From Hyphomicrobiales bacterium (GTDB taxonomy: Bacteria > Pseudomonadota > Alphaproteobacteria > Rhizobiales > Rhizobiaceae): DNA of 64,000 nt. Location: positions 41,291 through 105,290 of the forward strand of contig UEIF01000046.1 of NCBI GenBank assembly GCA_900468805.1, given 5' to 3'. Within the stretch, counting starts at the first letter, position 1; the number at the start of each line of letters is the position of its first letter. Shown here in pieces: positions 8,831-15,817 of this stretch. The translations under genes were made by a program, and so were the position numbers. The notes beneath the pieces were generated by a model. The model was given only the letters and a program-made list of their open reading frames with translations. It did not search any database and was not told the origin of the DNA.

Positions 8831-9154
8831 TCACTGCACTTGAACATGCAGATGGTCGTCGTGACGAGCGGCACGACACCCCTGAAAACGCACATGATCG
8901 TCAGTAATGCCGAGCGCATCTTTCAGGTGAGGTTCCAGGAAAATCTTTTCTACCCCGAACCCGGTCACCCCCTCGGTGGTCAGCCAATCGATCGCGGCAA
9001 CAGTCCGTTGCTCCTCAATCCGGTAGGCTGGAAGCGGAAGGCGAAACGAAGCATCTGATACTTTTTTAGACCGGAAGTTGCGATTATCTTCCATTGCCAT
9101 TCTCATGAGCGATGACACAAGAGGTAAGTTTGATGCGAATACGTCCGTCGGCAC
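8831..9154 (-). pseudogene. C-terminal fragment of a LAS-type metallopeptidase
   Basis: The frame ends in GCRAARHDDHLHVQVQ, which matches the last zinc-binding segment (HDDHxH) of MepA-like murein endopeptidases. Only about 90-107 residues remain, and the upstream HxxxxxxD metal site expected about 100 residues earlier is absent. The possible start codons (9154 GTG; 9106, 9100 and 9094 ATG) have no convincing ribosome-binding site, and the frame runs into the divergent Nudix gene. I read it as a truncated remnant; a small functional protein cannot be excluded. Confidence 0.45.
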
Positions 9155-9609
9155 GGCTGCTTCTGCTCGATCAGTTCGGCTGCGTCCTGCTCTTCAAATT
9201 CGTCTTCACATCTGGCGCACTTGCGGGGCGGCAATATTGGGCGACGCCAGGGGGCGGGCTTGAAGAGGGTGAGACCTACGAGGAAGCTGCTCTGCGTGAA
9301 CTCAGGGAGGAGACAGGCCTTCATGCGGATCGGGTGGGAGCGTCGATCGGTAGCCGGTCTTTCGAGCTGCGGCTACCCGATGGCGAACTGGTGCGCGCCG
9401 AGGAGCAGTTTTTTGTGGTGCACGCCGAACGCGGTGCGATCTCCGATAGCGGCTGGACGGAGCTGGAGCGCGAGGTCATGGCCGACCATCACTGGTGGTC
9501 CGTAGAGGAGCTGCTCGGCAGTACAGACATCATCTTTCCGGACGGAATTTTCGATCTTCTGGAGGTGGCAGCCTCTCAGTCCGCAGTGCCGAGTGCCGTG
9601 CGTCGGTGA
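9133..9609 (+). CDS. Nudix hydrolase
   Basis: A 158-aa protein with a complete Nudix box, GGGLEEGETYEEAALRELRE followed by ETGL (G-x5-E-x7-R-E-x2-E-E-x-G), which binds Mg2+ and cleaves a nucleoside diphosphate linked to another moiety. The substrate cannot be predicted. I start at 9133 (MRIRPSARLLLLD) because GAGG stands 8 nt upstream; an ATG at 9112 in the same frame has no ribosome-binding site. It is the first of three Nudix-type genes within 4 kb. The tyrS leader promoter begins 10 bp after its stop. Confidence 0.88.
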   Translation: MRIRPSARLLLLDQFGCVLLFKFVFTSGALAGRQYWATPGGGLEEGETYEEAALRELREETGLHADRVGASIGSRSFELRLPDGELVRAEEQFFVVHAERGAISDSGWTELEREVMADHHWWSVEELLGSTDIIFPDGIFDLLEVAASQSAVPSAVRR

Positions 9610-9618
9610 TGTAAGCCC

Positions 9619-9653
9619 TTGTGGCCGCATCGCAGGCCCTGTATGCAGGCTGC
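9619..9653 (+). promoter_or_regulatory. Promoter of the tyrS leader
   Basis: A -35 TTGTGG (9619-9624), a 17-bp spacer, and a -10 TATGCA (9642-9647), then GGCTGC and the leader ATG at 9654. The start of transcription expected 6-8 nt after the -10 coincides with the leader ATG. The class I DAHP synthase promoter at 31766-31794 has the same spacing and the same GGCTGC between -10 and ATG. Confidence 0.6.
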
Positions 9654-9704
9654 ATGACCCGTATTCTGACCCTTTCCGGCCTGTATTACGCGCTGCTCCC
9701 ATAG
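9654..9704 (+). CDS. tyrS leader peptide (Tyr-Tyr)
   Basis: A 16-codon open frame, MTRILTLSGLYYALLP, ending in TAG. Two adjacent tyrosine codons (TAT TAC, 9684-9689) sit near its end and just before the first of a set of competing hairpins. No Shine-Dalgarno is present and the predicted transcript starts at the ATG, so translation would be leaderless. A ribosome waiting for charged tRNA-Tyr at these codons would cover the first hairpin. The peptide is too short to be significant by length alone; the call rests on the Tyr pair, its position before tyrS, and the promoter match with the other leader. Confidence 0.65.
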   Translation: MTRILTLSGLYYALLP

Positions 9705-9803
9705 AGCGGCGACGGTCATCTACGACACCCGAAACGCCGCACGGTCGGCGGCGTGTGTTTCAACAGAAGGTCTCCGGCCTCATCGGCCCCAATGGAGACC
9801 CTT
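9692..9803 (+). promoter_or_regulatory. tyrS attenuator-like leader structure
   Basis: Segment 1 GCTGCTC (9692-9698) pairs with segment 2 GAGCGGC (9704-9710). Segment 2 (GCGGCG) can instead pair with segment 3 (CGCCGC, 9735-9740). Segment 3 ACGCCGC (9734-9740) can pair with segment 4 GCGGCGT (9748-9754), followed by only a weak U tract (GTGTTTC). A further hairpin, GGTCTCC (9769-9775) with GGAGACC (9794-9800) and an inner GGCC/GGCC, buries the GGAGA ribosome-binding site of tyrS. Control may thus be transcriptional, translational or both. Confidence 0.5.
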
Positions 9804-11078
9804 GTGACCATCAATTTTCAACCATCCACCAGTCCCCGGTCGGAGTTTCTGCGCGTTCTGACGGCGCGCGGTTTCATCCAGCAATGCACCGACCTCGAAG
9901 CGCTCGACAACAGGCTCTGCGCCGGGATCGGCACCGCCTATAACGGCTTCGACCTGACGGCCGACAGCCTGCATGTCGGGCACCTCATTCCCATCATGAT
10001 GCTGCGCTGGTTCCAGAAGACCGGTAACAGGCCGATCGCGCTGATGGGTGGCGCCACGACGCGGCTTGGCGATCCGAGCTTTCGCGATACGTCGCGTCCC
10101 TTGCTCAGCGAAGAGCAGATTGCGCAGAATCTGGCCGGTATCCGGCGCATTTTCGAACGTTTCCTGACGTTCGGCGATGGGCCAACCGATGCGCTCATGG
10201 TCAACAATGCCGATTGGCTTGGTGGTCTCAAATACCTGGATTTCCTGCGCGATGTCGGCCCGCATTTCTCGGTCAACCGCATGCTGACATCCGAAAGCGT
10301 GCGCCAGCGGCTGGAGCGCGAGCAGTCGCTTTCGCTGCTCGAATTCAATTACATGGTCATGCAAGGATACGACTTCCATGTGCTCGCAGAAGGGCACGGC
10401 TGCCTGCTGCAACTCGGCGGTTCCGACCAGTGGGGCAATATCCTCAGCGGCGTCGAATTCGGCCGGCGCGCCGGCGGGCGCGCACTGTTCGGATTGACGG
10501 CACCGCTCTTGACGACCGCCTCGGGCGCGAAGATGGGCAAGAGTGCGTCGGGTGCGGTCTGGCTGAATGCCGACCGGCTGTCGCCCTACGAATTCTGGCA
10601 GTTCTGGCGCAATACCTGGGATGCCGATGTCGGCCGGTTCATGAGGCTCTTCACTGAACTGCCGCTCGATGAAATCGCACGGCTGGAAATGCTGCGCGGC
10701 TCCGAGATCAATGTGGCGAAGAAGGTGCTGGCGGATGAGGTGACACGGCTCTGCCATGGTGCAGGTGCAGCGACGGAAGCGTCCGAAACATCGCGGCGCA
10801 TGTTCGAAGACGGCGAGACCGCTGCCGGGCTGCCGACGATCGCTCTGAACCTGGATACCTTCCGCGAGGGTCTTCCGCTGGCAGACGCCCTTGTCGCCGC
10901 CGGGCTTGCAAAGTCGAAAAGCGAAGCGCGGCGGCTGATCATCGGCGGCGGAGTGCGGGTCAACAGCCGTGCCGTTCTCGATGAAACCGTACGGCTGGTC
11001 GATACGGATGTTGAGGACGGTGTCATCCGCCTGTCCGTCGGCAGGAAGAGACACGTGCTTTTGCAGCCCGGAGGATGA
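9804..11078 (+). CDS. tyrS: Tyrosyl-tRNA synthetase
   Basis: A 424-aa class I aminoacyl-tRNA synthetase charging tRNA-Tyr. The HIGH-type signature is HVGH at residues 57-60, the KMSKS-type loop is AKMGKS, the LGGSDQWGN stretch is typical of bacterial TyrRS, and an S4 RNA-binding domain closes the protein (LAKSKSEARRLIIGGGVRVN). I use the GTG start because GGAGA lies 5 nt upstream; an in-frame ATG at 9792 would add four residues. It is preceded by the Tyr-Tyr leader and attenuator-like structure and converges with a Nudix-type gene. Whether the genome has another TyrRS is not visible here. Confidence 0.92.
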   Translation: MTINFQPSTSPRSEFLRVLTARGFIQQCTDLEALDNRLCAGIGTAYNGFDLTADSLHVGHLIPIMMLRWFQKTGNRPIALMGGATTRLGDPSFRDTSRPLLSEEQIAQNLAGIRRIFERFLTFGDGPTDALMVNNADWLGGLKYLDFLRDVGPHFSVNRMLTSESVRQRLEREQSLSLLEFNYMVMQGYDFHVLAEGHGCLLQLGGSDQWGNILSGVEFGRRAGGRALFGLTAPLLTTASGAKMGKSASGAVWLNADRLSPYEFWQFWRNTWDADVGRFMRLFTELPLDEIARLEMLRGSEINVAKKVLADEVTRLCHGAGAATEASETSRRMFEDGETAAGLPTIALNLDTFREGLPLADALVAAGLAKSKSEARRLIIGGGVRVNSRAVLDETVRLVDTDVEDGVIRLSVGRKRHVLLQPGG

Positions 11079-11110
11079 CGCTATCGGACGGCCGCTATCA
11101 GCCGGCAACG

Positions 11111-11869
11111 CTAGAGTGAATGGCGTTGCCGGAAATGCTGCTGCAGAAAGCCCTGGCCCTTGAGAAAACTCCATGTTCGCGGCGCGCCGACAAGAGGACC
11201 TTCGTCGTTCAGGATATCACTCAGCGGTGACGTAAACAGTTCTGCAGCTTCGTTACGGTCAGGCGCGTGACGGGCGCCTTCGAGGATATCGGCGGCGGTG
11301 GAGCGGCTGACCGTCAGCAGGAAGAGTTCCGGGTGGCAGAAGACGGGATCGTAGGCGAGGCCGATGGCGAAGGATTCGGGGCGCTGGAGATCGGTGACGG
11401 CGATCTCCTCGGCGATTTCGCGGGCCGCTTCGTCGAAGAGGTCGATGTTTTCACCGGTCGCGGGCTCGGCATAGCCGCCGACGAAATAGAGTGCACCGGG
11501 GTTCTGCTCGGCCGTGAGGCTGCGTTTCGTGACGATGACGCGCTGGTCTGCCGTTACCACAAGCGCGGTCAGGCCAAGCGGATCGGCGCGCTCGGCCTGC
11601 GGATACTCGTCCGCAAAACCCGGATGGCGGGTCTCAACATAGGCGGAAAAGGACGTGCTCGCCGCGTTTATCATCAGCCTGCCACCTTCGATGCGATGGG
11701 CGGCAAGGCGCAACAAGGTGCCATCAAAGGCGGCGGGATGGCGAGCAAGGAAGCTCTCCCAACCTGCCTTCCGCCTGGCCTCCAGCGCATCGGAAAGCTG
11801 GAAACTTCCTGAAAGCCGGCATTCGATATGGTCAACGGGGATGCTGAATGCTTCATCTGCAAATATCAT
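11111..11869 (-). CDS. Nudix-like hydrolase, 252 aa
   Basis: A long N-terminal part (about 110 residues) of unknown structure precedes a Nudix-type fold with GGYAEPATGENIDLFDEAAR followed by EIAEEIAV. This keeps the REIAEE core of the Nudix box, but the spacing before it is longer than canonical and the final Gly is replaced. Catalysis is therefore likely but not certain. Its start overlaps the stop of the upstream HIT gene by 4 nt (ATGA), so the two are translationally coupled in one operon. It converges with tyrS. Confidence 0.75.
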   Translation of the reverse strand: MIFADEAFSIPVDHIECRLSGSFQLSDALEARRKAGWESFLARHPAAFDGTLLRLAAHRIEGGRLMINAASTSFSAYVETRHPGFADEYPQAERADPLGLTALVVTADQRVIVTKRSLTAEQNPGALYFVGGYAEPATGENIDLFDEAAREIAEEIAVTDLQRPESFAIGLAYDPVFCHPELFLLTVSRSTAADILEGARHAPDRNEAAELFTSPLSDILNDEGPLVGAPRTWSFLKGQGFLQQHFRQRHSL

Positions 11870-12363
11870 GCGCGCATTGCCTCTCTCAGCAATTCGATGG
11901 TCTCGTTAAGGGATGGTCCCTGGATCGGCGGCGGCTCGGCGCGCTCGCAGAATTCCCGCCAGATGAAGAAGGTCAATTCCGCGCCGTCGGTCAGGGTTTC
12001 GCCCGTGCCTTCGGCAAAGGTCTGAAGCAGACGGTAGCGCTCGTCCTGCCAGAAGAGCGATTCCACCCAGTCATAAACGGGAATGATGTGGAAATGGATC
12101 GGATAGCCCGGCGTGTGGCCGTAGCGTCCGATATAGACGCGCTTTGCGCCGAGCATCGTACCAAGGGCCGTCTGCGCCTTCGCGAGCAGCGGGCCGAGTT
12201 CGCCAAGCGCTTCGGCCGATAGCTCGGAGAGGTCATTGGTGAAGCTTCGGGAACTGACCACGAGATAGCCGGGCAGGGCGGAATTGATGCGATGGTTCAC
12301 CAGCCAGCCAGGCGTTTCGGATACATGAAATTGCGGGGGAATTTCCAAGGACTGTTTCTCCAT
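11866..12363 (-). CDS. HIT family nucleotide-binding protein
   Basis: A 165-aa protein with the HIT-type motif IHFHIIPVY around residue 90, in the order H-x-H-x-x-P. HIT proteins are nucleotidyl hydrolases or transferases acting on AMP-linked substrates such as adenosine 5'-phosphoramidate or dinucleoside polyphosphates. I choose the start MEKQSLEIPPQFHV; the frame is open far upstream, but that part is low-complexity and Arg-rich and overlaps the divergent Nudix gene. It is coupled by ATGA overlap to the Nudix-like gene downstream. The motif is seen; the substrate is unknown. Confidence 0.85.
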   Translation of the reverse strand: MEKQSLEIPPQFHVSETPGWLVNHRINSALPGYLVVSSRSFTNDLSELSAEALGELGPLLAKAQTALGTMLGAKRVYIGRYGHTPGYPIHFHIIPVYDWVESLFWQDERYRLLQTFAEGTGETLTDGAELTFFIWREFCERAEPPPIQGPSLNETIELLREAMRA

Positions 12364-12479
12364 CGCGTGGGGCAGCCGCACGGATTCGCACTGTGGCCGA
12401 CGATGACATGCTTCGACAAGGGCAAGGGGACGTGACTTTCGCCTGTTGTCGAGGCAGATTGCGGACGCATCGAGGGGAC

Positions 12480-12869
12480 ATGTTTTTGACTGATATTGCA
12501 TGCGCCATCTTCTGGCGGGAAGGCCGGGTTCTGCTGGTCCGGCGGGCAGGGCACAAGGCGCGCTTTCCGGATTGCTGGGATCTGGTCGGCGGCCATGTTG
12601 AGCCCGGAGAGAGCGCCGAAGCCGCAATGATACGCGAGGTAAAAGAGGAGATCGGGTTGACGCCATTGCGGTTTGGCAAAGTCGCCGAACACCGCGAGCA
12701 GGATACCATCTTTCATCTCTTTCTGGTGAGCGAATGGCAGGGCGGAGAGCCTGCATTGCTCGGCGATGAACATACGGCGATGCAATGGGTCACCCCTGAT
12801 GAAGCTGCGGCCCTTTACGATATGGGGCACCCGCAATGGTGTTCGATCTTCGACGGGCTTCGGGACTAG
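12480..12869 (+). CDS. Nudix hydrolase (MutT-like)
   Basis: A 129-aa protein that is almost entirely Nudix domain. The box GGHVEPGESAEAAMIREVKE followed by EIGL is complete. The N-terminus MFLTDIACAIFWREGRVLLV is typical of MutT-like proteins, which hydrolyse damaged or excess nucleoside triphosphates. The ATG at 12480 is preceded closely by GAGGGG; an upstream in-frame ATG at 12393 would add 29 residues without family character. Its last 4 bases overlap the stop of the convergent GNAT gene. Confidence 0.88.
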   Translation: MFLTDIACAIFWREGRVLLVRRAGHKARFPDCWDLVGGHVEPGESAEAAMIREVKEEIGLTPLRFGKVAEHREQDTIFHLFLVSEWQGGEPALLGDEHTAMQWVTPDEAAALYDMGHPQWCSIFDGLRD

Positions 12870-13327
12870 CCTGACAGGGACATCTGCATGAGGATGGTGC
12901 GTTCATCGCCATGATAGCGATCGCCAACCGCGGTGAAGCCGAGCTTGGCGTAAAACGGTTCGGCCGTCACAGAGGATTGGACGAGCAAGACGGAAAGCCC
13001 GGCGGAACGCGCGGCGTTCTCGATTTCCTGAAGCAGTCGCTTGCCGACGCCGCAGCCTTGCATGTCCGGAGCAATGAAGACGGTTCGCACATAACCTGCC
13101 TCCAGACTGGCCGTGCCGACGACACTGCCGGACACGAGTGCGACGTAGACCCTGCGGTTTTCCAGAAAGGCTTCGATCGCAGGTGGGTCAAAGTTCTTCT
13201 CAAGGCGGGTAATGATCTCGGGCGAGTAGTCGCTTGCGTTGGACTCCCGCAAGGCACTCACGATTATCAGGCTTATCGCTTCGGCATCGCCGCACTCTGC
13301 CTGTCTTATGCCGATATCCATAACCAT
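12866..13327 (-). CDS. GNAT family N-acetyltransferase
   Basis: A 153-aa protein with the GNAT acetyl-CoA site VRTVFIAPDMQGCGVGKRLL (motif A, Q/R-x-x-G-x-G/A) and the C-terminal FYAKLGF seen in this fold. It would transfer an acetyl group from acetyl-CoA to an amine; the acceptor is unknown. The start may be the first ATG or the second (two codons later); neither has a strong ribosome-binding site. It lies downstream of the aaRS-like gene on the same strand, separated by a large hairpin, so it is probably an independent unit. Confidence 0.85.
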   Translation of the reverse strand: MVMDIGIRQAECGDAEAISLIIVSALRESNASDYSPEIITRLEKNFDPPAIEAFLENRRVYVALVSGSVVGTASLEAGYVRTVFIAPDMQGCGVGKRLLQEIENAARSAGLSVLLVQSSVTAEPFYAKLGFTAVGDRYHGDERTILMQMSLSG

Positions 13328-13370
13328 CGCCCAGAACTAAAGACATATTGTTTTCACTATATTTTGCATA

Positions 13371-13399
13371 CGGACCGGATCCCCCGTGAATCCGGTCCG
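13371..13399 (-). terminator. Hairpin after the aaRS-like gene
   Basis: A perfect 10-bp inverted repeat CGGACCGGAT / ATCCGGTCCG with a 9-nt loop lies directly after the stop of the minus-strand aaRS-like gene. The U tract is poor. Confidence 0.6.
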
Positions 13400-13406
13400 C
13401 ATTTCC

Positions 13407-14156
13407 TTACATGCTCGTTGCCATGTTCCAGTTGTAAACGCAGCGATCAAGGCCGATGGCGATTTCGAGCACGAGGACGTGGTGCTCCATGGCCGGTCCC
13501 TTCTTCGGCTGCGTCCTGTAGCGCTCCGGAAAGTCCGTGCGGCGCGAGATCGAGCAGACTTCCATCCACTTGTCGCCGTTATCGACTTCCACATCGACCG
13601 TCGTCTGCGAATAGGCCGGCAGCCGGTCGGAGGGCACGATGCGGGTCGGCAGCGGGATGAGCGCAGCGATCATACGGCGCACCGGTTCAAGGACAGCAGC
13701 GTGATAGTCGTTGCCGCTGTCGGCCGTATAGGCGCACTGGAATTCCAGCTGCCAGAACTCCTTCAGGCGCATATGCCTGGACGGCTGTTCCTGCTCGCGG
13801 CGATAGGATCGGCCAGCCTGCCAGACGCAGAGCGGCAGGCGCGTTCTCGAATGATTGCCGAGAATGTGCTGCATGTAGACGTAAGTCGACGGCGTCGTTT
13901 CCGGCCTCAGCACAAGCGGTGCGTCGGTTTCGGCGAGTTGCTCCTGCACCCAGATATCGGCATTGGTATAAGCGTCCGAGACGAGGGCGCGCGGCGTCAG
14001 CGCCGGGGCCTCGATCCGTCTGATATCCCAGGCCGGGTTTGCTGACCGGAGGAAGCCTCGCACCTCCTCGGAGAAGAAGCGAACCATATGGTCGCGCATG
14101 TTGATTTCACGCTCTTCCCAGTGGACGAGCGAATTGACATTGAAAAGATTGAGCAC
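13407..14156 (-). CDS. Stand-alone class II aminoacyl-tRNA synthetase-like protein
   Basis: A 249-aa protein built like the catalytic core of class II synthetases, closest by eye to the alpha2-type glycyl enzymes. It shows LRPETTPSTYVY, motif 2 QAGRSYRREQEQPSRHMRLK followed by EFWQLEFQ, and motif 3 ending GLDR. There is no anticodon-binding domain after motif 3; the protein stops there. I start at the GTG at 14156, which has GGGAGA upstream; longer starts would add an Arg-rich stretch encoded by a repeat. Such truncated paralogs usually have non-translational jobs, e.g. activating an amino acid for transfer to a carrier. Fold secure, function unknown. Confidence 0.75.
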   Translation of the reverse strand: MLNLFNVNSLVHWEEREINMRDHMVRFFSEEVRGFLRSANPAWDIRRIEAPALTPRALVSDAYTNADIWVQEQLAETDAPLVLRPETTPSTYVYMQHILGNHSRTRLPLCVWQAGRSYRREQEQPSRHMRLKEFWQLEFQCAYTADSGNDYHAAVLEPVRRMIAALIPLPTRIVPSDRLPAYSQTTVDVEVDNGDKWMEVCSISRRTDFPERYRTQPKKGPAMEHHVLVLEIAIGLDRCVYNWNMATSM

Positions 14157-14180
14157 GGTGCCTGTCTCCCTGGCAGCCCG

Positions 14181-14274
14181 AGAGCATTTCCGTTTTCTTC
14201 GAAACACAGAAAGGCTCTATCTGTTTTTTCGCGCAATTCCGGACGCAAAACCGCTGCTTTGCTGGAATTGCTCT
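14181..14274. repeat. Rhizobial palindromic intergenic repeat
   Basis: A 94-bp element with nearly perfect 11-bp inverted ends, AGAGCATTTCC and GGAATTGCTCT, and inner stems (CAATTCC / GGAATTG; GAAACACAGA / TCTGTTTTTTC). Elements of this pattern are scattered in Rhizobium genomes. It lies in the 387-bp divergent gap 14157-14543. The remainder (14275-14543) contains a distant GTCCAG / CTGGAC inversion around 14291-14340 but no feature I can name. Confidence 0.6.
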
Positions 14275-14543
14275 TTGGCGGAGGGCTTTACGTCCAGCAG
14301 TTCGCCGGACACCTGGGGCATCCGGACGTCACGACTGGACGCGGAGACCTCGTCCGCCAAAAGTGCGCAGAACGGCAACCTGCAGGCAGGTGCGGTCAAG
14401 ACGGGAGATGGGCGCGCTGTTGGAGCTCATGCCAGGCTTCGTACTTGCGGGGCGGGCGCTTGTCAAACGGGTCGCATGTGTGCCGCATACGCGCTGCCGG
14501 ATTGCGCATTGTACAGACCAGCATATCGAGACATGTTCGTGGA

Positions 14544-14918
14544 ATGACAGATTTGCAGCTGGAAAACATTCTCGGGGAGTTATCCGAACGTGAGCCGATC
14601 TTCCATAGGCGGAAGTTCGGGACGACGCGGGCTGATCTCGAGCGCATGATCGATGATGCATTCTGGGAGATCGGCGCAAGTGGAAAGATCTACCACCGCG
14701 CCTATGTGATCGAGACGCTGCTGGAACGCTACAATAAGGAACCGGAGCCGCACGACTGGCCATGCCGCGATTTCAGCATTATGCCGCTGGCGGCTGAGCT
14801 CTACCTGCTCTCTTACATACTGGAAGAGCCTTGGCGCGTGACGCGCCGGTCGACCATCTGGCGCCGAACGGATGAAGGCTGGAAGATCGTCTTCCATCAG
14901 GGCACGCCGACGAGTTAG
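14544..14918 (+). CDS. DUF4440 / SnoaL-like (NTF2-fold) protein
   Basis: A 124-aa protein of the NTF2-like superfamily. The pattern LSEREPIFHRRKFG, ...MIDDAFWEIGASGKIYHR..., then paired beta strands ending WRRTDEGWKIVFHQGTP is typical of DUF4440 proteins, small cone-shaped domains that bind or convert small molecules. I start at the ATG giving MTDLQLENILGELSERE; the frame is open further upstream, but the sequence there is unrelated. It is a single gene ahead of a GFA-family gene, 111 bp away on the same strand. Confidence 0.75.
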   Translation: MTDLQLENILGELSEREPIFHRRKFGTTRADLERMIDDAFWEIGASGKIYHRAYVIETLLERYNKEPEPHDWPCRDFSIMPLAAELYLLSYILEEPWRVTRRSTIWRRTDEGWKIVFHQGTPTS

Positions 14919-15029
14919 TGCCGTGCGTCTTCCTCAGCATCAGTTTTACTGAAGCCTTCGATCAGCGCTTTGGATTTGACTGGCGGGTGTCCCGACGTCA
15001 ATCTTCCGATCGCTTCAGGGGGAACGGAA

Positions 15030-15425
15030 ATGAGCGAACATCATGCGGGTGGATGCCTGTGCGGCGCGGTACGGTTCGAAGCGCGGGAGAAGCCCGATGT
15101 CGTGGTCGGCTGCCATTGCTCGCAGTGCCGGCGGCAGACGGGGCTTTATTATGCGGCGGCCGACGTGCCGGTTTCGGCCGTCACTATTACCGGCGAGGAA
15201 AGCTTGCGCTGGTATCAGTCGAGCGATGAGGCCAGACGCGGGTTCTGCTCGCAATGCGGCTCTGCGCTGTTCTGGCAGGGGCTCGGCCGGCCGGTCATTT
15301 CCATCCTGGCCGGCGCTTTCGACGAACCGAGCGGACTCCGCTTCGGCTATCATATCTTCTGCGCCGACAAGAGCGATTTCTACGAGATCCCTGATGGCGT
15401 TCCGCAATATGCAGAACGCCCTTAA
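15030..15425 (+). CDS. GFA-family zinc protein (CENP-V/GFA fold)
   Basis: A 131-aa protein of the family named after glutathione-dependent formaldehyde-activating enzyme. Zinc ligands are visible as CLCG (near residue 10), CHCSQC (near residue 30) and CSQCGS (near residue 76). The fold is shared by many enzymes of unknown substrate, so formaldehyde activity should not be assumed. The ATG has AGGGGG 7 nt upstream. The stop codon TAA is the first part of an intergenic repeat (next entry). Confidence 0.88.
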   Translation: MSEHHAGGCLCGAVRFEAREKPDVVVGCHCSQCRRQTGLYYAAADVPVSAVTITGEESLRWYQSSDEARRGFCSQCGSALFWQGLGRPVISILAGAFDEPSGLRFGYHIFCADKSDFYEIPDGVPQYAERP

Positions 15426-15462
15426 AGCGCCGCGTCCATTCGGACGCACAAGGGACGCTCTA
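15423..15462. repeat. Short intergenic palindromic repeat
   Basis: TAAAGCGCCGCGTCCATTCG followed by GACGCACAAGGGACGCTCTAA. The core is the hairpin GCGTCC-ATTC-GGACGC. The pattern resembles a very common Rhizobium repeat. It supplies the TAA stop of the GFA gene and abuts the stop of the convergent DUF6894 gene. Confidence 0.5.
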
Positions 15463-15464
15463 AT

Positions 15465-15716
15465 CTACGCATCAGGTCGCACGTCGGTCCACTCGTGGTT
15501 GAACGTGAGGGTCGATACCGAAAGGACCTTTCCGCCCTCGTCTCGCACCGTGACCGAAATTGTCGCGCGATCCGTCGTTGGCAGCTCGTCGCCTGCGACT
15601 CCCACCAAGATCTTCGCCACTTCGTGCACAATGTCGCTACGCCTGCCGATTTCCAGGCCATGGTCATCCCGTAGCGGACCGTCGCCATTGCGGAGATCAA
15701 AGTAATATCGGCTCAT
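15465..15716 (-). CDS. DUF6894-type small protein
   Basis: An 83-aa protein starting MSRYYFDLRNGDGPLRDDHG, the typical opening of a small family very common in Rhizobiales, followed by a second beta-rich half. The function is not known. The internal ATG is chosen as start because this motif always stands at the N-terminus in the family; the longer frame upstream overlaps the divergent promoter region of the Crp-type regulator. Confidence 0.75.
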   Translation of the reverse strand: MSRYYFDLRNGDGPLRDDHGLEIGRRSDIVHEVAKILVGVAGDELPTTDRATISVTVRDEGGKVLSVSTLTFNHEWTDVRPDA

Positions 15717-15738
15717 CGAAGGCTCCCTATATTTTGAT

Positions 15739-15751
15739 AGGCTTAAAGCCT
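15739..15751. promoter_or_regulatory. Palindrome in divergent DUF6894 / Crp-type promoter region
   Basis: AGGCTT-A-AAGCCT, a perfect 6-bp inverted repeat around one base, lies between the divergent starts. It could be an operator; it does not match a Crp or Fnr box. Confidence 0.3.
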
Positions 15752-15817
15752 TGCATTGAAAAATGTTCCCTTCGCACAAATTCCATCGGATCATGAACCG
15801 ATCCGAACGGGAATCTG

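Noticed and set aside
9780..11174. 464-codon frame antisense to tyrS
   Set aside because: Shadow of tyrS codon usage; no domain, and the start lies in the neighbouring gene.
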